NCBI GenBank assembly: GCA_029259815.1
Contig: JAJDEJ010000288.1
Coordinates: 1 to 48,288 of the forward strand
Length of the DNA: 48,288 bases
Direction of reading: 5' to 3'
From: Planctomycetaceae bacterium
Lineage (GTDB): Bacteria > Planctomycetota > Planctomycetia > Planctomycetales > Planctomycetaceae
The notes under the pieces were generated by a model. It was not told where the DNA came from. It was given only the letters and a program-made list of their open reading frames with translations, and did not search any database. Positions 25,621 to 33,532 of the stretch are shown one piece after another; the first letter of the stretch is position 1, and every line of letters starts with the position of its first letter. The position numbers were made by a program, and so were the translations under genes.

Positions 25621-27819
25621 TTATATTACACCTGTCAGCTTGCGTCCCGTCCAGAACAGTCCGAGTAAAAGGACGAGAAATCCGGCCCAATAAGGGTGAC
25701 ACCACAGTCTGAGACGCCTGATGGACGCCTGTGGTTCCGGCAATGTGGCAAGGGTGTCCGGCAACTGACGTAGTTCGTTCGCCTGCAATACCTGCCCTCC
25801 CGTGATGGTCGCGATCTCATTGAGCACGTCTGTGCGAGCCGGCTGCCCAAGTCGTTCACGGCGGATATTACGGACGGCGAGCGTTGTCTCCAGTGTCGCA
25901 TCACTCTCCCTTGATGTGAGTGTGAGTTTGTACTCCCCCGCATCCTCCGGCGTGAAGAACCCCTGATAGAGTCCCCATTCGTCCTCGGCGGTGAGTCGAA
26001 CCGTCTCAGACTCTCCACTCGGACTGAGGACCCGGACTGAGACATGCCCGCCCTGCAACGGCTCGCCCGTGCTCTGCATCACGTTAGCGAACAACGCAAC
26101 TGAGTCTCCGGACTTGGGACGATCGGGCGAATAGAACAGCCGCATCGTCTCGCCTTGAGCCATGCTGCGCTGATAGGCCATCCAGCGGGCGACCTGTCCC
26201 CAGAAGCGGTAGTGATACTTGTCCTCGACTCCCTCTCGCCAACGCCATGCGCTGTCGGTGCCGAGGTACAACACCTTGCCGGTGCCGTACGTGCGGGTGA
26301 CGAGTAACGGGATGCGACCAAACGCCGATGTCTGCGACTGATGTGTCGCCAGCACCTCGGACCCGGCTCGTGCTCGCTCCGCAGCGGCAAACCACTGGAA
26401 CCCCGGCAGCGTCTCCCACAGTCTCGCATTCGCATCGTCGGTGTCTTCGAGTTGTGTGAGCAAACTGCGACGCCCCGCTTCCGTCAACTCCATGTGAGCC
26501 GCGAGTTGCGACCCCCACCCGCGCGGCTGCGCGGGGTCAAGCACGACCGGGTACAACTCCTCCAATTCTGTCCCCACGAACGACAGATGGGCACCACGCA
26601 TGCCCGGCATCCACACCAGCCCGGACGCCTGACTCTGCACGAGGGCTTTGATCAACCGACAGTCTTCGAGCGTCAACTGCCCCGCCTCGACACCCACGTC
26701 GCCGAGAAACACGACGTCATACTCAGAGAGTTCATCCATCGTGTTCGGGAACCCTTCGAGGTAGCCCTTTCCGCCGCCGACCTTGCTCAGCCCCGGATGA
26801 AACAGCAGGCACGAGACCTCGACGCCCGGGTCACGCTCCAGCGCGTTTCGTAGATATCGGTACTCCCAACGCGGCAGCGACTCCACCAGCAGCACCCGCA
26901 ACTCCTCTTTGCGAATGGCGATCGGCACGACACGTTCGTTGTTCTCAGGGATGACCTCCGCCTTGTCGACCGGCACCTTCACCGTCAACTCGTACTCACC
27001 CTCCTCGTACGGCGTCCACAGGAGTGAGTCATTCAACTGTCCCATCGCCGGGATCGTGACCTGCGACGTGACGGCTTCGCCCGATGACGGCGTCAGGGTA
27101 ACGGTCGCCGTCGTCTCGCGAGGCAGCGAACTGTCGATCACAAACGGAATCCGCAGTGCCTTCCCGGCGACTCCAAAGGTCGGCGCATCGACCCGCACCA
27201 GATCGATGTCGGGCAACCGCGTCTCGCTCCCCTGAACCACGGCGATCACCGGCACGCCCTTCTTCCGCAACTCGCTCGCTGCACGAGCAGGAGACTCGCC
27301 CACGTTCCAGTCGCCATCGGACGTGAGCACGACCGCTGCCAGATGCTCATGTTCCTTAAGGGCATTCGTGAGTGCCGCATGCAGATCGGTCCCTTCGACC
27401 GGCTCGGGCAACGTGGACGAGAACGTTTCCTGCACAATGTCGAAACGCTCCGCCAGCGGTTGCCAGAAGGTGTCCTCCTGCAGAGCGTCCGCCACCTCGG
27501 CTCGTGTGCGGGGGAGTGTCGACGGGTTTGCGGCATCGATGACGTCACGTGTTTCCATGCTGCGGGATACATCCGTCAGCACCAGAATTGACGGTCGCGT
27601 CTCTGGTCGATACGAGGTAAGCCATTCCGGTTGCAGCAGGGTGACGGCGATCAGACTCACGATCAATAATCGCAGTCCTTCCATCAGCCCCGTCACCGGT
27701 CGATAACCGCTACGTCGCCACGCCAGCCCACACACGATGGCTGTTGCCACGATCGTCAGCACGGCGAGCACGATGCCGCCTGTTGTCGCCTGGAATGTGA
27801 GAGACGTTGACGAATTCAT
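25621..27819 (-). CDS. VWA-domain membrane protein (glutamine amidotransferase-like)
   Basis: 732 residues. Two N-terminal membrane helices (GIVLAVLTIVATAIVCGLAW and GLRLLIVSLIAVTLL) precede a VWA-like region with LVLTDVSRSMETRD, a MIDAS-type DxSxS. A class I glutamine amidotransferase-like fold follows (YDVVFLGDVGVEAGQ, then LVWMPGMRGAHL), but no catalytic Cys is seen, so it is probably not enzymatic. One C-terminal helix (YWAGFLVLLLGLFWTG) completes it. The start overlaps the stop of the BatA-like gene by 4 bases (ATGA), indicating translational coupling. It is the usual third component of planctomycete MoxR/Bat operons. Confidence 0.8.
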   Translation of the reverse strand: MNSSTSLTFQATTGGIVLAVLTIVATAIVCGLAWRRSGYRPVTGLMEGLRLLIVSLIAVTLLQPEWLTSYRPETRPSILVLTDVSRSMETRDVIDAANPSTLPRTRAEVADALQEDTFWQPLAERFDIVQETFSSTLPEPVEGTDLHAALTNALKEHEHLAAVVLTSDGDWNVGESPARAASELRKKGVPVIAVVQGSETRLPDIDLVRVDAPTFGVAGKALRIPFVIDSSLPRETTATVTLTPSSGEAVTSQVTIPAMGQLNDSLLWTPYEEGEYELTVKVPVDKAEVIPENNERVVPIAIRKEELRVLLVESLPRWEYRYLRNALERDPGVEVSCLLFHPGLSKVGGGKGYLEGFPNTMDELSEYDVVFLGDVGVEAGQLTLEDCRLIKALVQSQASGLVWMPGMRGAHLSFVGTELEELYPVVLDPAQPRGWGSQLAAHMELTEAGRRSLLTQLEDTDDANARLWETLPGFQWFAAAERARAGSEVLATHQSQTSAFGRIPLLVTRTYGTGKVLYLGTDSAWRWREGVEDKYHYRFWGQVARWMAYQRSMAQGETMRLFYSPDRPKSGDSVALFANVMQSTGEPLQGGHVSVRVLSPSGESETVRLTAEDEWGLYQGFFTPEDAGEYKLTLTSRESDATLETTLAVRNIRRERLGQPARTDVLNEIATITGGQVLQANELRQLPDTLATLPEPQASIRRLRLWCHPYWAGFLVLLLGLFWTGRKLTGVI

Positions 27820-29804
27820 GCGGGCACGGGCTCCTTCCGCTCCGGAAGGCAGAGGATCGCCTCGACGAGCATCGCCAGCACCATCACAGCCAGCACGGCT
27901 CGCCAGATCTCACTCGTGAGCGCCCCGGAACTTCCGACCTGCTGTTCGACATGACGGAAATCGAGTCCGTTGAACAAGCCGTTCACTTGATCCGCATCCA
28001 GCACGTTTGCAAGGTCTTCTGCCTCCGGACGGGTCAGTGCGACCTGTCGTTCTCCCTGCGAGTATGCTCCGACATTCAGCCAGCGTTGAGACAAAAGCAC
28101 ATCATTCAGCCTTACATCGAGCGGCTGCCAGTTCTCGATCGATTGCGCCGCTGACGACCCAGTGTCGACCTCTCGCGACAGCGACTGAGCCTCCGCTCCG
28201 ATCGACAACGCCCGCTGCACACTCACATACAGGACGATGCCATCCTGGGCGAGAGTCGATTTCCCCAACACGGGCAGCGTTGCCCAGAAGTAGGCTGGTC
28301 CCCCGTCCGTCGTCGCCCGCAGCAGGAGCGGCACGCCCTCGTCCAGCCGGGCGAGTGAACGACCGGTGTCGCCCACGAGTTCTCGATAGGCATCGGTTTT
28401 GAGATCGCCCAATCCCAGCGGCTCGCCACTGCTCGTATCGGCCAACAGATCACTCTCCCGCCGCCACGTCGTCACGTGATGCGGTTCGCCTCCGTCAGAT
28501 TCGTGCAATTCGCCCCAGCCGATGTCGAACATCGTGTTGTCGCCGCCTCTTTCGGGGGGAAAGAAGATCACTGGCCGTCCGCTTGCCACGAACGCCTGTA
28601 ACTGATCAGCGAGGACACCATCCGGCAATTCGGTCTGCCAAAGGACGAGCGAAGTGTTGTCGAGTTCGATCTGCTCCGCGCGGTCGGCTGTGACAAGTTC
28701 AGCCTCATACGAGAGACCTGCATCCATGGGAGCGGTTGCCGCGATGCGGAGTGCGTCCGCGACCTGTGCATCCTCGTACACAATCACCGTCCGATGGACG
28801 GGTGGATCTGCGAAGACAAAGTAACTCGTGTTGTCGATCAGATTCTCATCCGCAGCGATCTCCACCCGGCCCCAGCCGCCCTCCTGCTGATCGTCGATCG
28901 GCACTCGATGACCCTGCAACAGATACGAGTCGCCGGAGAGTTCGACGTTGAGTGCGGACCGGGCCCCGTTGATCACAAGTTCACACGGGATCGTCTGCGG
29001 CACAGAGTCTCCACTCTCCCGGCGAAAGAGCACATCGAACTGCACCTCGCGTTCGCCTTCCGCTCCCCGCTGTTGCACATTCTGCACACGGACGGCGACG
29101 TTGTCGGACGCTGTCTCTGCATAAGACAGCAGAAAGAATTTGACTCCTTCCAACGGCTGAAATCTCTCCCGCATGACTGACCAGCGGCCATCGTTGGCGT
29201 TCCAGTCATTCTCCCGCAAGTCCGAGCAGATCCAGACGTCGGTGCGACCCGTTTGATTGGCGGTGACATACTCCAGAGCCGTCTCCAGCATGCCGGGGAT
29301 GTCGGCAGACGTTGCGGTCGACGATGTCTCCAATGACTCGCTCAGCGGTTGTCCTCCATCGAGCTCACGAGCGACGTTCTCTGCACTCTCGATGAGCACG
29401 ACTCGTGACCCACTGCCGACCGACTGGATCGTCGACGACAACTGCGTCAGCGCCGCAGACCTTTTCGAGACTCGCGAGACCGGATCAAGTTGTTCCATGC
29501 TGACGGAGCGATCGAGCAGCACGATCGTCGTCTCGACCTGTCCACCGATCGCCAGCCCCAGCCAGCCGGACGTGAGTGGACGTGCAAAGGCGAACAACAG
29601 CGCGGCGATCGCCAGCATCCGCATGGCCATAATCAGCCAGAACCGCAGCTTCGCCATGCCTCGCGTGAGCCGCTTGGCATCGAGCAGAAACATCATCGCC
29701 CCCCACTGCACCGTGCGATGCCGCCAGCGATTGATCAGATGGATCACGATCGGCAGCGCCACGAGCGGCAGTCCGGCGAGCAGGATGGGCTGCAGGAAGG
29801 TCAT
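27816..29804 (-). CDS. BatA-like membrane protein with VWA domain
   Basis: 662 residues. The aerotolerance-regulator N-terminus is clear: PLVALPIVIHLINRWRHRTV, then QWGAMMFLLDAKR and a second membrane helix (MRMLAIAALLFAFARPL). A VWA domain follows with IVLLDRSVSMEQLD (MIDAS DxSxS). A C-terminal helix (WRAVLAVMVLAMLVEAIL) precedes the final residues. It probably forms an envelope complex driven by MoxR. The start codon lies only 5 bases from the four-helix cassette, and no ribosome-binding site is visible upstream, since the cassette end reads CTACTCCCTAAACA there. The insertion may therefore lower its translation. Confidence 0.85.
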   Translation of the reverse strand: MTFLQPILLAGLPLVALPIVIHLINRWRHRTVQWGAMMFLLDAKRLTRGMAKLRFWLIMAMRMLAIAALLFAFARPLTSGWLGLAIGGQVETTIVLLDRSVSMEQLDPVSRVSKRSAALTQLSSTIQSVGSGSRVVLIESAENVARELDGGQPLSESLETSSTATSADIPGMLETALEYVTANQTGRTDVWICSDLRENDWNANDGRWSVMRERFQPLEGVKFFLLSYAETASDNVAVRVQNVQQRGAEGEREVQFDVLFRRESGDSVPQTIPCELVINGARSALNVELSGDSYLLQGHRVPIDDQQEGGWGRVEIAADENLIDNTSYFVFADPPVHRTVIVYEDAQVADALRIAATAPMDAGLSYEAELVTADRAEQIELDNTSLVLWQTELPDGVLADQLQAFVASGRPVIFFPPERGGDNTMFDIGWGELHESDGGEPHHVTTWRRESDLLADTSSGEPLGLGDLKTDAYRELVGDTGRSLARLDEGVPLLLRATTDGGPAYFWATLPVLGKSTLAQDGIVLYVSVQRALSIGAEAQSLSREVDTGSSAAQSIENWQPLDVRLNDVLLSQRWLNVGAYSQGERQVALTRPEAEDLANVLDADQVNGLFNGLDFRHVEQQVGSSGALTSEIWRAVLAVMVLAMLVEAILCLPERKEPVPA

Positions 29805-29809
29805 TTGTT

Positions 29810-30271
29810 TAGGGAGTAGCGAATAGGGAGTAGGGAGTAGTTTCAGTCAGATAGTTGGAGAGAACGGCGGAGGCCGACGAGCATGCGTCCGATCTCTTCG
29901 CATTGAGCAAACAGAGGACGTGCGTCCTCCCGGCTCAGGTATTCGAGTCGCCCGGCGATGATGAGATGTGTTTCCAGTTCCTTCAGTGAACCGTTGGCGA
30001 TCCAGAGGAAATTGAGGAATGACTTTGGTGTTCCTCGCCCGTGACCCTCAGCGATATTCGCAGCGATCGACCCAGCAGCCCTTCGTGTTTGCGACGTCAA
30101 CCCATACTTCTCATCACTCGGATACGCCTTCGTGACCCCATAACAGTTTACAGTCAAATCGATTGCCTTCTGCCAAACCTTCAAATCCCGATAACTCTCA
30201 ACCGACATCATTCCCCCCCAGCATCAAACACGAGTGACCACTACTCCCTACTCCCTATTCGCTACTCCCTA
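29810..30271. mobile_element. Four-helix-bundle cassette bounded by perfect 32-base heptamer inverted repeats
   Basis: The left repeat (29810-29841) reads on the plus strand as heptamers TAGGGAG, TAGCGAA, TAGGGAG, TAGGGAG plus TAGT. The right repeat (30240-30271) is its exact reverse complement. The gene between them is in minus orientation and nearly fills the space. The unit sits exactly in the gap between the DUF58 stop (30274) and the BatA start (29804) of an otherwise compact operon. No transposase is present. Mobility is inferred from the precise ends and position. Confidence 0.7.
29843..30211 (-). CDS. Four-helix bundle protein (S23/23S rRNA intervening-sequence family)
   Basis: 122 residues with all family marks: SYRDLKVWQKAIDLTVNCYG, then EKYGLTSQTRRAAGSIAANI, AEGHGRGTPKSFLNFL, and SLKELETHLIIAGRLEYL. 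Relatives occur inside 23S rRNA intervening sequences, as accessory proteins of diversity-generating retroelements (Avd), and as scattered single genes; the fold is a pentameric helical barrel with a basic face. ATG 30208 or 30211 follow a GGGGGGGA run. It is the only gene in a cassette bounded by 32-base inverted repeats and interrupts the MoxR/DUF58/BatA operon, so it is not a functional part of that operon. Confidence 0.92.
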   Translation of the reverse strand: MMSVESYRDLKVWQKAIDLTVNCYGVTKAYPSDEKYGLTSQTRRAAGSIAANIAEGHGRGTPKSFLNFLWIANGSLKELETHLIIAGRLEYLSREDARPLFAQCEEIGRMLVGLRRSLQLSD

Positions 30272-30273
30272 CT

Positions 30274-31173
30274 TCACTTCGACCCCTTCGGTGATCGCGA
30301 CAACAAAAACCGCGCGAGAACGTCATCGTACGGTTCATCCAGCGCGACACGGTGATAGTCCACACGGGCTTCGCGGACGGATTCGGTGAGTTTCTCAAAG
30401 TAGGTGTGGAGTGCAGCGTGATATTGTTTGGCGATCATCGTCGGGTCGGCGAGGATGGACGCTCCGCCTTCGAGATCGACGAAGCGGATCGGTCTGTCGA
30501 ACTCGAACTCGACTTCCGCCTGCTCTATGAGATGGAAGACAGACACGTCGTGACGTCGGAACCGCAGGTGTTGAAAGCACTCGCCCAGTTCTTCCGGGTC
30601 GACGAATAGATCAGAGATCACGACAAACAGAGCCCGCTGCGGTACACGCTCGGCCGCTTCGTGCAACGCGGAGACGAGACCCGTCTCGCCGGTCGCTTCG
30701 GTGATCGCCAACTCGTCGAGAACGGTGCCTAAGTGAGCCGCGTTGCGTTTGGGGTCGATCTGCTGGTGGAATCCCGTGCCCGCACAATACAGCCCGACGG
30801 CGTCTCCCTGATTGGCCGCGAGATACGCCAGCGTGCCGACAAGTCGCTTCGCATAGTCGAGTTTACTCAGCCCTCCGGCCTCGTACTTCATCGACCCGCT
30901 GGTGTCGACGACCAGACACAGTCGCAGATTCGTGTCCGCCTCGAACTGTTTGACGAAGTAACGGTCACTCCGCCCATGCACACGCCAGTCGAGTCGTCGC
31001 AGGTCATCACCCGGCACGTACTCGCGATACGCAGCGAACTCCAGACTCGACCCACGGATCGGACTGCGGTGACGCCCCGAGACGTTGCCGAGCATGGGGA
31101 ACCGCGCATGCAGAGCGAGCGGTGCCAGTCGCGAGAGCACCTCGGAGTCCAGGAAATCGCTGCGGTCCTGCAT
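30274..31173 (-). CDS. DUF58 protein (VWA-like)
   Basis: 299 residues. The DUF58 core is visible: SGRHRSPIRGSSLEFAAYRE, YVPGDDLRRLDWRVHGRSD and YFVKQFEADTNLRL, followed by a VWA-type LVVDTSGSMKYE (DxSxS MIDAS). No membrane segment is seen, so it is cytoplasmic or peripheral, as usual for this family. It lies 56 bases downstream of the MoxR ATPase, its standard partner. The gene ends two bases from the right repeat of the four-helix cassette, so its own C-terminus (RSPKGSK) is intact. Confidence 0.9.
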   Translation of the reverse strand: MQDRSDFLDSEVLSRLAPLALHARFPMLGNVSGRHRSPIRGSSLEFAAYREYVPGDDLRRLDWRVHGRSDRYFVKQFEADTNLRLCLVVDTSGSMKYEAGGLSKLDYAKRLVGTLAYLAANQGDAVGLYCAGTGFHQQIDPKRNAAHLGTVLDELAITEATGETGLVSALHEAAERVPQRALFVVISDLFVDPEELGECFQHLRFRRHDVSVFHLIEQAEVEFEFDRPIRFVDLEGGASILADPTMIAKQYHAALHTYFEKLTESVREARVDYHRVALDEPYDDVLARFLLSRSPKGSK

Positions 31174-31229
31174 GGAACATTGAATCGATAGTGAATGCGG
31201 AATCGGGTGCCACGCCCTCGCCTTGGTAT

Positions 31230-32252
31230 CTAACCCTCTGCCTGCAACTCCTCGACCAGTCGCCGCACGACGTCGCGGCTCGTCACGCCCTGACTCTCCG
31301 CCGTGAACGTCGTGATCACGCGGTGCGTCAGCACCGACTCGGCGACGGCGGTCACGTCTTCCTGGCGGACGAGGTAACTGCCTTGCAGAGCCGCGCGGGC
31401 CTTCGCGCCCAACACGAGGTACTGAACGGCTCGCGGGCCGGCTCCCCAGCCGACGAGGGGTTTGAGCCAGTCAGGAGCGTCGTCTGTCTTCGGTCGCGTG
31501 CGGCGGGTGAGGTCGACAGCGAACTCGTACACGTGCTGCGGGACCGGCATGCGTCGGACGACCGACTGGAATGACTGCACAGTCGCTCCGTCGATAACCT
31601 GTGAGAGAGTCGGGAACTCTTCTCCCGTCGTCGTCTGTGAGATGAGCAACTCTTCATCGCGGCTGGGGTAGTCCATCTCAATCAGGAACATGAACCTGTC
31701 GAGCTGTGCCTCGGGCAGCGGATAGGTCCCTTCCTGCTCGATGGGGTTCTGCGTCGCCAGCACGAAGAACGGCGGAGCGAGTGTGTAGGTTCGCCCCAGC
31801 ACCGTCACGCGATGCTCCTGCATCGCCTCCAGCATGGCGGCTTGTGTTTTCGAGGGAGCCCGGTTGATCTCATCGGCCAAGACGATGTTCGCGAAGATCG
31901 GCCCTTTGACGAACTCGAACTCGCGATGCCCGTCGCTGGTCGCCTGCAGGATGTCAGTGCCCGTGATGTCCATTGGCATCAGGTCGGGAGTGAACTGGAT
32001 GCGGCTGAAGTCGAGGGCCATTGTCTCCGCCAGCCGACTGATCAGGAGCGTCTTCGCCAGTCCGGGCACACCCATCAGCAGGACATGGCCCCGCGAGAAC
32101 AGACAGATGGCCAACTGTTCGATGACCGACTTCTGCCCGACAATGATCTGCCCCAACTCGGCCTGCAACTTCTCGAAGACCGATCGAAGCTCATCGATCT
32201 GTGCAACATCGTCCTCGTGCAGGGCGGGGGGAGCTTCCGAAACGGCTGCCAT
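31230..32252 (-). CDS. MoxR-family AAA+ ATPase
   Basis: 340 residues. Walker A is GVPGLAKT, Walker B is NIVLADEINRAPSKTQAA, sensor I is VLATQNPIEQEGTYPLPEAQ and the arginine region reads LDRFMFLIEMDYPSRDEE. MoxR ATPases act as chaperones that assemble VWA-containing complexes; here the VWA partners are encoded directly downstream. ATG 32252 has AGGAG 9 bases upstream. It is the first gene of the operon, divergent from the Gfo/Idh/MocA oxidoreductase gene with a 225-base gap that should hold both promoters. Confidence 0.93.
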   Translation of the reverse strand: MAAVSEAPPALHEDDVAQIDELRSVFEKLQAELGQIIVGQKSVIEQLAICLFSRGHVLLMGVPGLAKTLLISRLAETMALDFSRIQFTPDLMPMDITGTDILQATSDGHREFEFVKGPIFANIVLADEINRAPSKTQAAMLEAMQEHRVTVLGRTYTLAPPFFVLATQNPIEQEGTYPLPEAQLDRFMFLIEMDYPSRDEELLISQTTTGEEFPTLSQVIDGATVQSFQSVVRRMPVPQHVYEFAVDLTRRTRPKTDDAPDWLKPLVGWGAGPRAVQYLVLGAKARAALQGSYLVRQEDVTAVAESVLTHRVITTFTAESQGVTSRDVVRRLVEELQAEG

Positions 32253-32477
32253 TCAGCATTCTCCTCATCTGGGAGTTGACCAGCATTCATACGCATCGAT
32301 GACGACTCACCCAAGCGAATCGTTCCCCGCGAATCGGGTCATTCAAGGTCTACCGGCGATTCCGAGAATATGCAAGGACGGGCTGACCATCGCTCGCGAA
32401 CATCCTGCACAGTAAGATGCACTTACGTATTTTGGTGAGAAGATGTTGGGACTGAGATTCCAAATAATGAGGCAGCG

Positions 32478-33467
32478 ATGGCGAAAATCAAATATGGTCA
32501 GGTCGGTGTTGGGCATCCGCATGCGAGCAAGATGAGCGTGTATCGCGAGTCGGACGATTACGAAGTCGTGGGTGTCGTTGAGCCGGATGAGAATCTGCGA
32601 CGTCAGGCGGAGAAGAACGCCACCTATGAGGGACTGCCGTGGATGACGTTTGACGAGTTGCTCGATGTCCCGGACCTGCAAGTCATCGGCGTGGAGACGA
32701 AGGTTGCCGACTTGTTGGATGTTGCGGAGAAGTGCATCGCGACTGACAAGCACATTCACCTCGATAAGCCGGCGGGGAATGATCTGTCTCAATTCCGACG
32801 GCTTCTCGACGAGGCATCACGCAAGCATCTCGCAGTCCAGATGGGCTACATGTATCGCTACAACCCCGGAGCGGTGATGCTGAGAGACTTTCTCAATCGT
32901 GGCTGGTTAGGCGAACCGTTCGAGTTGCATGCCGTGATGAGCAAGAAGATGGACGCCTCTGCCCGGCAGGGCATGCTGCAGTACATCGGCGGCACGCTGT
33001 TCGATCTGGGTGGGCACCTCATCGATCTGGTCGTCGGATATCTCGGGGAGCCGACAAAGGTCCACGCCTTTCCGCAGCACTCTTCGAAGATCGATGATGG
33101 TTTGCTGGACAACATGCTCGCCGTGCTGGAGTACCCGACAGCGACTGCAACCGTGCGCACGAGTGTGAACGAAGTCGATGGCTTTGACCGGCGACATCTC
33201 ACCCTGTGCGGGACCGAGGGCACATTCCACATGCAACCGCTCGACAACCCGGACGCGAAGGTCGCCTTCTCGCAGCCGCGCGGCAAGTACCAGAAGGGTT
33301 ATCAGGACATTGATCTCCCCAGCTATCGCCGGTACGTCGCCGATGCGGCTGACCTTGCCAAGATCGTCCGCAACGAGAAAGACCCGGACTTCTCGTATGA
33401 GCATGACTATGCCGTGCAGAAGACGCTGTTTCTCGCCTGTGGGTTGCCTGTAGACGAGGGAGCCTAA
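32478..33467 (+). CDS. Gfo/Idh/MocA-family NAD(P)-dependent oxidoreductase
   Basis: 329 residues: an N-terminal Rossmann domain beginning KYGQVGVGHPHASKM, the conserved DKHIHLDKPAGND with the EKP-equivalent Lys, and the second domain with MGYMYRYNPG and GGTLFDLGGHLIDLVVGYLG. The last carries the His that normally serves in catalysis. The N-terminal G-x-G-x-x-x motif (GVGHPH) is atypical for the second half. Oxidation or epimerisation of a sugar or inositol is likely, the substrate unknown. GAGG lies 5 bases before ATG. It is followed after 65 bases by a sulfatase, and both may act on sulfated sugars. Confidence 0.85.
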   Translation: MAKIKYGQVGVGHPHASKMSVYRESDDYEVVGVVEPDENLRRQAEKNATYEGLPWMTFDELLDVPDLQVIGVETKVADLLDVAEKCIATDKHIHLDKPAGNDLSQFRRLLDEASRKHLAVQMGYMYRYNPGAVMLRDFLNRGWLGEPFELHAVMSKKMDASARQGMLQYIGGTLFDLGGHLIDLVVGYLGEPTKVHAFPQHSSKIDDGLLDNMLAVLEYPTATATVRTSVNEVDGFDRRHLTLCGTEGTFHMQPLDNPDAKVAFSQPRGKYQKGYQDIDLPSYRRYVADAADLAKIVRNEKDPDFSYEHDYAVQKTLFLACGLPVDEGA

Positions 33468-33532
33468 TCGTCCAGGCTAATAGTCGCCAAGAAGTTTTGT
33501 GTGGACAGACTGGTTGCCGTTCATCGACAGAG

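Noticed and set aside
29810-29841. Heptamer array considered as a CRISPR or simple sequence repeat
   Set aside because: No spacers, and the array is part of an exact inverted pair with the copy at 30240-30271.
32253-32477. Promoter elements between MoxR and the oxidoreductase
   Set aside because: The region must hold two promoters, but no -35/-10 pair stands out enough to call.
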